Source of the DNA: Gemmatimonadota bacterium
Lineage (GTDB): Bacteria; Gemmatimonadota; Gemmatimonadetes; JACCXV01
Direction of reading: 5' to 3'
NCBI GenBank assembly: GCA_013696835.1
Contig: JACCXV010000060.1
Span: 1 to 27,121 of the forward strand
Length of the DNA: 27,121 nt
Shown here: in pieces, positions 1 through 7,410 of the stretch
Layout: each line of letters begins with the position of its first letter
Numbering within the stretch: the stretch's first letter is position 1
Program-made: the position numbers and the translations under genes
The notes under the pieces: generated by a model
Database searches by the model: none
The model's input: only the letters and a program-made list of their open reading frames with translations
Told to the model about the DNA's origin: nothing

Positions 1-41
1 AGACGCGCACGTTCTGAAGGCGTTCGAACCCGGGGGCTGGG

Positions 42-1580
42 TCAGCTCGGTCGGCGTGCGAAGATCGCCTGCACCGCCTGGATCGTGTCGGCCTCCTGGG
101 GCGACTTGTCGGGCCGATACGCCTTCACGCGCGCAAACCTGAGGGCGACGCCGCCCGGATAACGCGCGCTCGTCTGCACGCCGTCGAACGCCACTTCCAC
201 GACCAGCTCCGGCAGCACGTGGACGGTCCAGTCGTCCCGCTCCCGCTCGCGAGCGAGCAGCTCCTGCGTCTGCCAGGCGAGCATTTCGTCGGTGAGCCCC
301 TTGAAGGTCTTACCGAGCATCACGAACCCGCCGCTGTCGGGATCGCGGGCGCCCAGGTGGAGATTGCTGAGATATCCCCGGCGGCGCCCGTGCCCCCACT
401 CCGCGGCGAGCACGACGAGGTCGAGCGTGTGCGCCACCTTGACCTTGCGCCACGCCCGCCCCCTCCGCCCGGCCTCGTAGGGGGCTCGGAGGTCCTTGAC
501 CATGACTCCCTCGTGTCCGCGCAGCAGCGCCTCGGCGACGAAGGGCCGGGCGGCGCCGGCGTTCGAGGCGATCAGGCGCGGGACGAGGAGCGCCGCAGGC
601 AGCACCTGCGCCAGAACCGTGAACCGCTCCGCGGCCGGCTGGTCCAGCAGGTCCCGTCCCTCGATGTGCAGCAGGTCGAAGAAGAAGGCAGATAGCGGCA
701 GCTCACGGCGCAGCGCCTCCACCTCCAGCCTGCTGCCGAACCGCCGCATGGTATCCCGAAAGGCGAGCGGAGAGCCGTCGGAACGCAGGGCGATCGTCTC
801 GCCGTCGAGGAGGAGGCTGCGGATGGGCAGCGAGCCGACGGACTCGACCAGCTCGGGCACTGCGGCGGTGACGTCGTTCAGGCGCCGCGAGAAGATTCGC
901 ACCTCGCTGCCGTCCTTGTGAATCTGGACGCGGGCCCCGTCCAGCTTCCATTCGACGGCGGCTTCATCCAGACCGTCGAGGGCGGCATCGAGGTCATCGG
1001 CGGGCTGCGCGAGCATGGGCTGGAGCGGTCGCAGGAGCTGCAAACGAAATTGGGCCAGCCCGGGGAGGCCCTCGAGGAGGGCAGCCCGGGCCACCGCCCG
1101 GAGGTCCCCCGCGAAAAGAGCTGCCCGACGCACGTCGGCCGGCGGGACCTCCGCGGCAGCCGCCAGCGCTTCCGTCATCAGTCCTGCCAGGGCCCCCTGG
1201 CGAACCTCGCCCAGCAGCAGCCTCGTGAGGAAATCTCGTTCGGCAGCGGTTGTGCGGCCGAACAGAGCGGCGAGCAGGTGCCGCCGCTCGGACGCCGAGC
1301 CGCTCCCCGTCGTGCTCCGCAGGTTGCCCAAAGCGGCGTCCACGTCCAGGAGGGAGAGCGCGGGGGCCTCGGGTGCCGGGCCGCTCGCGAGGTCACGGAG
1401 GCGTGCCCACCCGACGCCGATCCGTCCCTGGGGTAGCTCACCGGAGAGGTAGGAGACCGCCACCTCGATCTCCGCAGGGTCCAGGCGTCGCAGCAGAGCG
1501 GCGAGGCGGGCGATCTTCTCCCTGCGTGCCCGCGTGGCTCCGACACCGGCAGAGGTTGCGACGAGGTCGGCGAGCAGCAT
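42..1580 (-). CDS. lig: ATP-dependent DNA ligase
   Basis: A 512-residue protein that should seal DNA nicks using ATP, through an enzyme-adenylate intermediate. The adenylation motif KLDG is present with the nucleophilic lysine at residue 212. Further motifs of the nucleotidyltransferase fold follow: FFFDLLHIEG (motif III), EGVMVKD (IV) and WRKVKV (V). Residues about 1-175 form the alpha-helical DNA-binding domain, about 190-390 the adenylation domain, and about 395-505 the OB-fold. Length and domain order match the stand-alone archaeal/mycobacterial LigB-type ligases (around 500-560 aa) rather than LigD, since no polymerase or nuclease domain is attached. It reads to an ATG 39 bases downstream of the cupin gene on the same strand, so the two may share a transcript. 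No strong Shine-Dalgarno is visible before the ATG. Most bacteria rely on NAD-dependent LigA for replication, so this enzyme is probably a repair ligase (inference). Confidence 0.95.
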   Translation of the reverse strand: MLLADLVATSAGVGATRARREKIARLAALLRRLDPAEIEVAVSYLSGELPQGRIGVGWARLRDLASGPAPEAPALSLLDVDAALGNLRSTTGSGSASERRHLLAALFGRTTAAERDFLTRLLLGEVRQGALAGLMTEALAAAAEVPPADVRRAALFAGDLRAVARAALLEGLPGLAQFRLQLLRPLQPMLAQPADDLDAALDGLDEAAVEWKLDGARVQIHKDGSEVRIFSRRLNDVTAAVPELVESVGSLPIRSLLLDGETIALRSDGSPLAFRDTMRRFGSRLEVEALRRELPLSAFFFDLLHIEGRDLLDQPAAERFTVLAQVLPAALLVPRLIASNAGAARPFVAEALLRGHEGVMVKDLRAPYEAGRRGRAWRKVKVAHTLDLVVLAAEWGHGRRRGYLSNLHLGARDPDSGGFVMLGKTFKGLTDEMLAWQTQELLARERERDDWTVHVLPELVVEVAFDGVQTSARYPGGVALRFARVKAYRPDKSPQEADTIQAVQAIFARRPS

Positions 1581-1619
1581 GGCAGGAGTGCTGGCGGCCT
1601 CGGTGGCCAGGAGCAGCGG

Positions 1620-2006
1620 CTAGCCCGCCGAGTACTCCTCCAGAACCGTGACCTCGTCCCGCGCATTCGGCACGGCGCAGAGGAACTCGAAGGGCTCGTC
1701 ACCCTCCACCCTGTACCAGTGCGGCATCCCGGCGGGTATGAACACGACGCTCCCGGCGCGGACGTCCACCACGTCCTCGCCGATCCCGATGCTGGCGCGG
1801 CCACCGAGAACGTATTGTTCGTGCTCCACGGAGTTCGTGTGCTTCGGCATCCCGCCGCCGGGCTGCATCACGAACCGCCGCAGGGCGAAGTTCGGGGCCT
1901 CGTCGGCGCCGATCAGCACCTGACGTGTGGTGCCCCTCGCGCCGCCAACCGTCTCGGCTGCGATCTCGTGAACCGCCCTCACGACTCCCGAGGATGCCTT
2001 CTCCAT
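1620..2006 (-). CDS. small cupin-domain protein
   Basis: A 128-residue single-domain cupin, probably cytoplasmic. Cupin motif 1 is visible around residues 50-70, with H56, H62 and E63 as likely metal ligands. Motif 2 (FIPAGMPHW) supplies H96, so the usual three-His/one-Glu metal site appears complete. The ATG at 2006 was chosen because an AGGTGA Shine-Dalgarno lies about 8 bases upstream. The open frame extends further upstream to 2117, but that part does not look like cupin sequence. The gene sits upstream of the DNA ligase on the same strand and diverges from the damaged YcaQ gene, with 122 bases between them. The substrate cannot be inferred; related small cupins include sugar isomerases, dioxygenases and ligand sensors. 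Confidence 0.8.
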   Translation of the reverse strand: MEKASSGVVRAVHEIAAETVGGARGTTRQVLIGADEAPNFALRRFVMQPGGGMPKHTNSVEHEQYVLGGRASIGIGEDVVDVRAGSVVFIPAGMPHWYRVEGDEPFEFLCAVPNARDEVTVLEEYSAG

Positions 2007-2128
2007 GTCGCTCACCTTTCTGCAGTGGCCACGCACGTCCTTGGGTGACCCCTCATGATGGGGCACCCCGATCGGCGCCGCCATCCGAGCGCTCCAGCCG
2101 GCCCCCGCCTCTCCCACGCCACGGGGCC

Positions 2129-2994
2129 GTGAGCGCCCGCCGTCCGGAGCTGTCCCTGGCAGAGGCGCGGCGCGTCGCTCTGGCGGCGCAGGGCTTCGAC
2201 CGGCCGCGGCCTGGTGGGCGAGTGGATGCGGGGCATCTGCGCCGCACCATTCAGCGCCTCGGTCTGCTGCAAATCGACTACGTCAACGTCCTCGTGCCGG
2301 CGCACTATCTCGTGCCGTTCTCGCGGCTCGGGCCGTACGACAGGTCCCTGCTCGATGATCTGGTTCATCGGCGCCGCGAGTTCACCGAGCAGTGGGCCCA
2401 CGAAGCCTCGATCGTGCCAGTCGAGGCATGGCCGCTATTGCGTCACCGCATGCAGGGAGACGACCGGCGCTCGCGGGCCTTCACGGTGTTCATCGCACGC
2501 CATGCGAGCTTCGCCGCGCAGGTGCTCGAAAACGTGCGGATGAACGGCGCCGTGACCGCCGCAGACGTTCCGGAGCCGGACGGCTCGCGCGGGTCGACCC
2601 CGTGATCTGGCATCGACCGCGGGTGGAGCGCCTCTTCGGATTCGAATACCGCATCGAGATCTACGTGTCGCGGCCGAAGCGCCGCTGGGGCTACTACGTG
2701 CTTCCCTTCCTGCTCGGCGATGGCCTCGTCGCACGGGTGGATCTCAAGGCCGACCGGCCGCGGGCCCGCCTGCTCGTCTCGTCCGCCCATGTCGAAGGGC
2801 AAGCCGGCCCGGCCGTCGTGGCGCAGGCCCTGGCCCACGAGCTCTGGACGCTCGCGAGCTGGCTGGGACTCGGGGCCATCGCTGTCGGCCGACGGGGCGC
2901 GCTGGCGCGCGTGCTCGCCGCCGCGGTCCGATCCGAGGCGGCGGCGGGATCCGGGATGTATCGCGGGGGCCGCATCCCTCCTCTCCTGACCTAG
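2129..2994 (+). pseudogene. YcaQ-type DNA glycosylase, internally deleted and frameshifted
   Basis: Two pieces of one winged-helix protein of the YcaQ/AlkX family, which unhooks DNA interstrand crosslinks and removes bulky alkylated bases. The N-terminal piece (GTG at 2129 to TGA at 2605) carries the catalytic QxD motif as Q48-I-D50, followed by VPAHY and a helical region. The C-terminal piece runs in another frame from about 2585 to 2994. It has family-typical blocks ERLFGFEYRIEIY, YYVLPFLLGD and ARVDLKADR. Together they give about 290 residues, whereas the family is near 390-410. The central winged-helix region, on the order of 110 residues, is therefore missing and the join is out of frame near 2580-2600. 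The product would stop right after the join. I call it a pseudogene; an assembly or sequencing error would be the alternative. Confidence 0.8.
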
Positions 2995-3039
2995 GCATGC
3001 GCATCCTCGCGAGCTCATCAACCAGGAAGGAGCCCCGGC

Positions 3040-4206
3040 GTGATTTCCCTCGTCCGAAGCAGGTTCACCCTCACCGCGCTCTCCCTCGTCCGAAGCAGGT
3101 TCGCCCTGACCGTGCCTCTGGCACTCCTCGGCCTCCTGCCGTTTCCCCTCGCGGCCCAGGACTACGAGTTCACGCAGATCAGCGTTCGACGGAGCTTCGA
3201 TCCGTTCGGCCTTGGGACCCCCAGCATCAACGCGCGGGGAGAGGTGGCCTTCACGGGTTTCCTGATCTCGGGCGTCACCGGCATCTTCCGCGGCGCGGGC
3301 GGGGACGTCACCCTCATCGCCGACGACTCGGGACGGATCAGCTTCCTGGGCGTGAACCCTTCGATCAACGACCTCGGAGACGTGTCGTTCGCCGCGGGGC
3401 TCGAGCGCGGCGGTGAAGGCATCTTCCGCGGAAACGGCGGGCCGCTCACCACCATCGCGACGACCGAGCCCGGACGCTTCAACTTCTTCGGCTTCGACAC
3501 GTCGCTGAACAACCAGGGGGTGGTAGCCTTCAAAGCCGAGCTCGACAGCTTCGACGAAGGGCTGTTCGCCGGGGACGGCAGTGGGGTCGTACCCATCTAC
3601 CGCGCGTCGACGAGCCGCTTCACCGGGGAAGACTCCGGCCCGTCCCTGAACGACGCGGGCCCCGCATCCGGCAGCCCGGGAAGCCTGGCGCAGGTCAAGG
3701 TGGCTTTCTCGGAGCGCACGGACGCGGGTCGTACCGGGAACTTCCTGTTCCGCTCCGGGGACTTCACCACCATCGCCCTCGCGAGCGACGCCGGCCGCAT
3801 CGGCTTCGTCGAGATCCCCTCGTTGAACGATGCGGGCCAGGTGGCCTTTCACGCGTTCCTGAACAACGCTCCCCACGAAGCCATCCTCGTGGGGGATGGC
3901 AGGAGCCTGTCAACCATCGCCACCACGGTCGCACGCTTCCGCAGCTTCCGGAACCCGTCCCTGAACGACGAGGGGGCGGTCGCCTTCTTCGCGGAGCTGG
4001 ACACGGGCGAACAGGGGATCTTCCTTCGCAACGACTCCGCTTCGCCGATCATACGCGTGATCGGCACCGGCGACCGGCTGGATGGTTCGACCGTCACCAG
4101 CCTGTCGTTCGCCAGGGAAGGACTGAACGACGAGGGTCAGCTCGCGTTCCTGGTGCAACTCGGGGACGACCGGACCGCCATCTTCCGGGCAACGCCGCTT
4201 CCATGA
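3040..4206 (+). CDS. secreted NxxGxxAF-repeat protein
   Basis: A 388-residue exported protein built almost entirely of repeats about 46-47 residues long. Each is centred on a P-S-[IL]-N-x-x-G-x-[VL]-A-F core and followed by an [IL]F-[RA]-G strand. Cores begin near N64, N110, N157, N204, N263, N309 and N363, giving seven copies; the fourth carries an insertion rich in Gly/Ser/Pro. Such repeats probably fold as blades or a solenoid (inference). The GTG start at 3040 is supported by AGGAAGGAG seven bases upstream. The N-terminus has two SLVRSRF segments, then a hydrophobic stretch and a likely cleavage site near residues 38-40. No C-terminal anchor domain is seen, so it may be periplasmic or secreted. 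The next gene, an amidohydrolase, starts 22 bases later. Function is unknown. Confidence 0.85.
   Translation: MISLVRSRFTLTALSLVRSRFALTVPLALLGLLPFPLAAQDYEFTQISVRRSFDPFGLGTPSINARGEVAFTGFLISGVTGIFRGAGGDVTLIADDSGRISFLGVNPSINDLGDVSFAAGLERGGEGIFRGNGGPLTTIATTEPGRFNFFGFDTSLNNQGVVAFKAELDSFDEGLFAGDGSGVVPIYRASTSRFTGEDSGPSLNDAGPASGSPGSLAQVKVAFSERTDAGRTGNFLFRSGDFTTIALASDAGRIGFVEIPSLNDAGQVAFHAFLNNAPHEAILVGDGRSLSTIATTVARFRSFRNPSLNDEGAVAFFAELDTGEQGIFLRNDSASPIIRVIGTGDRLDGSTVTSLSFAREGLNDEGQLAFLVQLGDDRTAIFRATPLP
3046..3117 (+). repeat. 36-bp tandem duplication in signal-peptide region
   Basis: Two adjacent 36-base units, 3046-3081 and 3082-3117, begin with the same 21 bases and then diverge at a few positions. 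The duplication is in frame and doubles 12 residues of the N-terminal basic/hydrophobic segment (SLVRSRF appears twice). It lengthens the n-region of the signal peptide of the NxxGxxAF protein without disturbing the hydrophobic core. Confidence 0.9.
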
Positions 4207-4228
4207 AGGGTTCCCGGGCAGCCGATCG

Positions 4229-5962
4229 TTGCAACGCATCTCGGGGGTGACGGTCCGGCTCTTCGCGGCGGCCGCATTGGCGCTGGCCACGACCGCCTGC
4301 GCCGGCGCACGCGATGCCAGACGCGCCCCCCGGATCGTCTACGATCTGCTGATCACGGGCGGCCGGATCGTGGACGGAACGGGATCTCCGTCGGTCGCAG
4401 GCGACCTGGCCGTCGTCGGTGATCGCATCGTGGCTATCGGCCCCCCGGGGAACGCGGACGAGGGGGCGGGGGCGCGCGACACGATCGACGCGAGAGGTTT
4501 CGTGGTGGCCCCGGGCTTCATCGACATGCTCGGCCATTCGGAGTTTCGCCTGCTCGCCGACGGCGGGGCGCTCTCGAAGATTACGCAGGGGATCACGACC
4601 GAGATCACGGGTGAGGTGACGAGCGTCGTGCCGGCAAGCGCCCGTCCTCGGGCGGAACGCCGGCGCGAGATCGCGCCCTGGGGCGTGACGTACACGTGGA
4701 ACGACCTCGACGGCTACTTCAGGACCCTCGAGGAGCGGGGCACCGCGATCAATCTCGGCACCTGGGTGGGCCTCTCCTCCCTGTGGCTGCACGGCGTCGG
4801 TCCCGAGGACCGGCGGCCCACTCTCGCCGAGATGCGGGCCATGGAAGAGGCCCTGGCGGCTGCGATGGAGCAGGGCTCGTTCGGCCTCTCCAGCGGTCTC
4901 GCCTACGCGCCCGGTCGATACGCCACGACCGACGAGATCGCCCGGCTCGCCGGAGTCACCGCGGCGGGCGGAGGCATCTACGCCACGCACATGCGAAGCG
5001 AGGGAGACGGGCTTCTGGATGCGATCGCCGAGGGCATTGCCGTCAGCGAGCGATCGGGCGCGCCCGTCCTCATCCACCACCTGAAGGCGAGCGGACGCGG
5101 CAACTGGGGCAGGATGACCGAAGCGGTAGCGGCGATCCAGGCCGCGCGCGACCGGGGCGTGGACGTGATGGCCAGCGTCTATCCCTACACCGCATCCAGC
5201 ACGGGCCTCGACGCGATCCTCCCCGCCTGGGCGCAGGGTCCGACCCCCGAGGAGACCCTGGCACTACTGCGCGACCCCGCGCTCCGCGACAGCCTCGAGA
5301 CGTTTCTCTCCGGCGTGACCGCGGCCGGCCAGCCTGAGCTGGCGACGAGCGCGGGTGGAGCCGCCGGAGTGCAGATCTCAGACATGATCGCCGACTCGCT
5401 CGCCCGCTACGAGGGGATGCGGCTCGACGCCGTGGCGAGCGCTCGGGGGCAGAGTCCCGCGGCGGCGCTGATCGACCTGCTCGTGGCCGACGACCTGCGC
5501 TCCTCCGCCATCTATTTCTCGATGGACGAACTCGATCTCGTCACCGCCCTCCGCCAGCCGTGGACGATGATCGCCAGCGACGCGGGCGCCCGGGAGCTCG
5601 ACGGTCCGCTCTCCACCGACACGCCTCACCCGCGCGCGTTCGGCACCTTTCCGCGCATCCTCTGCCGCTACGTCCGCGAGCAGGGCGTCCTCACGCTCGA
5701 GGAAGCGGTCCGCAGGATGACGTCGCTCCCCGCCTCGCGCGCGGGGCTCGCGGAGCGGGGCGCCCTCGGGCGCGGGCTCTACGCCGACATCGTGGTCTTC
5801 GACCCAGCGTCAGTCTGCGACCGCGCCACCTTCGAGCACCCGGAGCGCATCTCGGTCGGGATCGAGCACGTGATCGTCAACGGCGTCGCCGTGCTCCGCG
5901 ACGGTACCCCCACCGGGGAGCGCCCGGGCCGAGGCCTCCGGTTCCGCGGGACGGGAAGATGA
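4229..5962 (+). CDS. N-acyl-D-amino-acid deacylase family amidohydrolase, exported
   Basis: A 577-residue amidohydrolase-superfamily protein of the D-aminoacylase group, which hydrolyses N-acyl-D-amino acids or related cyclic amides. An N-terminal hydrophobic segment ending in TTAC (C24) suggests an exported protein, possibly a lipoprotein with a weak lipobox. Then come the small beta-domain (LLITGGRIVDGTG), the barrel entry APGFID, THMRSEG with H254, LIHH with H283/H284, ASDAG with D451, and a C-terminal ADIVVFD beta-domain. The usual first metal motif HxH is IDMLGH here, so only H103 remains, and the GN-C-G cysteine of classical D-aminoacylases is absent. The start could be TTG 4229 or GTG 4247; neither has a clear Shine-Dalgarno. 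It lies 22 bases after the repeat protein and is probably cotranscribed. The substrate is unknown. Confidence 0.88.
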   Translation: MQRISGVTVRLFAAAALALATTACAGARDARRAPRIVYDLLITGGRIVDGTGSPSVAGDLAVVGDRIVAIGPPGNADEGAGARDTIDARGFVVAPGFIDMLGHSEFRLLADGGALSKITQGITTEITGEVTSVVPASARPRAERRREIAPWGVTYTWNDLDGYFRTLEERGTAINLGTWVGLSSLWLHGVGPEDRRPTLAEMRAMEEALAAAMEQGSFGLSSGLAYAPGRYATTDEIARLAGVTAAGGGIYATHMRSEGDGLLDAIAEGIAVSERSGAPVLIHHLKASGRGNWGRMTEAVAAIQAARDRGVDVMASVYPYTASSTGLDAILPAWAQGPTPEETLALLRDPALRDSLETFLSGVTAAGQPELATSAGGAAGVQISDMIADSLARYEGMRLDAVASARGQSPAAALIDLLVADDLRSSAIYFSMDELDLVTALRQPWTMIASDAGARELDGPLSTDTPHPRAFGTFPRILCRYVREQGVLTLEEAVRRMTSLPASRAGLAERGALGRGLYADIVVFDPASVCDRATFEHPERISVGIEHVIVNGVAVLRDGTPTGERPGRGLRFRGTGR

Positions 5963-5987
5963 GATCGGATGGCATGGAGCTCGTCCT

Positions 5988-6575
5988 TCACGACAGTGCA
6001 CCCCTGTCTTTCGAAGAGCGTCGGCGCGCCTTCGTCGGCTTCGAGCCCGCTCGAAGCGGCGTGTTCTGGACCGCATACTCGAGAGTCACGATGCCGGTCC
6101 CGTACACCTTGTGGCCGGTCAGCTTCAGCTCGGTCCGCCTCGCCGGAGACGGCAGCAGCGGGATGCCGCCGCCGAGCAGCACCGGGATGATCGCAACCTC
6201 GGCGGTATCTACGAGACCGGCGTTGAGGAGGCTGCGGAAGAGCGACCCGCCGCCGAAGAGCCAGATGTCCTTTCCCTCCTCGGCGCGCAGCGCGGTCACC
6301 GTCTCCTCCCACCCCTCACCAAGGACCGTGATGTTCCGATGATCGCCCTGTCGCAGCGTGCGAGAGACGACAAAGGTCCTCATGCCTGGCATTCGGGCTC
6401 TTCCTGCGCCTGCCATCGGCTCGAACGTCCGGCGTCCCATGAGGATGGTGTCGAACTGCTCGAACAGCGCGCGGAAGTCGATGTCCGGATCCATGAGGAT
6501 CCAGTCGGCCTCGCCGTCCGGGCCCGCGATGTACCCATCCAGGCTCGAGGCGACCACATAGCGGATCCGGCGCAT
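5988..6575 (-). CDS. RibD C-terminal/dihydrofolate reductase-like protein
   Basis: A 195-residue protein of the RibD-C/DHFR-like fold, expected to bind NADPH and act as a small oxidoreductase in the cytoplasm. Visible motifs are ASSLDGYIA near residues 9-17, GRRTFE near 47-52, and IWLFGGGSLFRSLL near 105-118, the glycine-rich nucleotide-binding segment of the family. The ATG at 6575 was chosen because homology begins there (MRRIRYVVASS). The upstream open frame to 6764 looks non-coding and has no family features. It lies 91 bases downstream of a cupin gene on the same strand and converges on the deacylase gene with only 25 bases between stops. The last 20 residues are basic and Ser/Arg-rich and may be a non-conserved tail. 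The true substrate is unknown; these proteins are usually neither riboflavin enzymes nor true DHFR. Confidence 0.88.
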   Translation of the reverse strand: MRRIRYVVASSLDGYIAGPDGEADWILMDPDIDFRALFEQFDTILMGRRTFEPMAGAGRARMPGMRTFVVSRTLRQGDHRNITVLGEGWEETVTALRAEEGKDIWLFGGGSLFRSLLNAGLVDTAEVAIIPVLLGGGIPLLPSPARRTELKLTGHKVYGTGIVTLEYAVQNTPLRAGSKPTKARRRSSKDRGALS

Positions 6576-6666
6576 CGGACGTCCCGGCGGTGGAAGGCGT
6601 TTCAGAGGGTCGATCGCACCACGACGGAGGCGAATCGTCGCAGCAGCGAGCTGGACTGGGGCGAAT

Positions 6667-7068
6667 TCAGTCCGTCCACCAGCTCGGCGTAACCTCTCCG
6701 TCGCCCTGGCCCGGAGGGCCCGTGTGGGGCGCCCCGAAGACCAGCACCTCCGCACCGTCGGCACCGGCCTCGAAGCTGCGCATGGTGTCGTTCGAGACGC
6801 GAATCGCGTCCCAGGCGCGGAGCTCGACGATCTCGTCGTCGAGCTTGGCCCGAGCGCTGCCGCTGAGCACCACGTAGATCTCCTCCTGCAGCTTGTGCCG
6901 GTGTCCGAAAGGGACTCGGAAGTTCGGCGCCAAGCGCTGGTAGCTGACGCCCGACTTCTCCAGGCCCAGCGGAACGGTCGCGAAGCGAGCCTCCAGGCTG
7001 GGCGCGAGTCCGAACTTGGGCGCCTGGTCCTCGACCTGCTTCAGGTTGACGATCGTGAATCCCGCCAT
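6667..7068 (-). CDS. cupin-domain protein
   Basis: A 133-residue single cupin domain. Motif 1 is GHRHKLQEEIYVVLSG (H56, H58, E62), which provides most of a metal site. In motif 2 the usual histidine is not present: the equivalent stretch reads RVSNDTMRSFEAG. Metal binding is thus likely incomplete or uses other ligands. The ATG at 7068 is preceded by a GGAGGGGGG-type Shine-Dalgarno. A short downstream gene for a RibD-C/DHFR-like protein is on the same strand, so a two-gene unit is plausible. The C-terminus ends in a Gly-rich stretch and PSWWTD. The ligand is unknown. Confidence 0.85.
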   Translation of the reverse strand: MAGFTIVNLKQVEDQAPKFGLAPSLEARFATVPLGLEKSGVSYQRLAPNFRVPFGHRHKLQEEIYVVLSGSARAKLDDEIVELRAWDAIRVSNDTMRSFEAGADGAEVLVFGAPHTGPPGQGDGEVTPSWWTD

Positions 7069-7410
7069 TGTACGCCCCCCCTCCGGGTTGATGCCGCCAC
7101 AGGATCCTGCCTCAGCCGGGCCTTGCTGTCCAGGCGCATCTCCCGTTCTGTGAGGCGTTCACCATTCGCCCTATTCGCCGTACATCTCCGTGATGAGGCG
7201 CCGCAGCGCGCTCGCGTCGTTCTCGGACAGCGTGGCGAGCTTTCTGCCGTACTTACAACGCCGTGGTGGCAACAGCAGGCGCCTCTCGCGCGCGGGTTCG
7301 AAATCTCCAATTGAAGTTGACTGGGCGGCCCGGCATACTGATTCCCGGTTCGACGCTTGAGCCGGCCGGACTGCCCCGCAGGCAGGATACGACCTCTTGC
7401 CGCCCACTCC
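7069..7410. other. intergenic region between cupin and photolyase
   Basis: A 342-base gap with no convincing gene. It must hold the promoters of the cupin (minus) and the photolyase (plus). On the minus strand, a short open stretch ending at 7171 encodes KLATLSENDASALRRL and ends MYGE. This resembles the tail of a MarR-type regulator but is only about 25-30 residues and has no identifiable body. A candidate sigma70-like promoter for the photolyase lies at 7311-7339. Confidence 0.5.
7311..7339 (+). promoter_or_regulatory. candidate sigma70-type promoter for photolyase
   Basis: TTGAAG at 7311-7316 and CATACT at 7334-7339 are separated by 17 bases, each matching the consensus hexamers at four of six positions. 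The site lies about 70 bases before the photolyase ATG. In such a G+C-rich genome a relatively A/T-rich pair at correct spacing is suggestive, but this is sequence resemblance only. Confidence 0.3.

Noticed and set aside
1..41. Possible gene end at the left edge
   Set aside because: Only 41 bases are available and no motif is readable.
2443..3876. 477-codon open frame on the minus strand
   Set aside because: Antisense to the YcaQ fragment and the NxxGxxAF protein; low-complexity Arg/Glu/Gly/Ala sequence.
7290..7308. GGTTCGAAA, resembling a tRNA T-loop
   Set aside because: The flanking bases do not form the five-pair T stem, and no anticodon or acceptor stem can be drawn.
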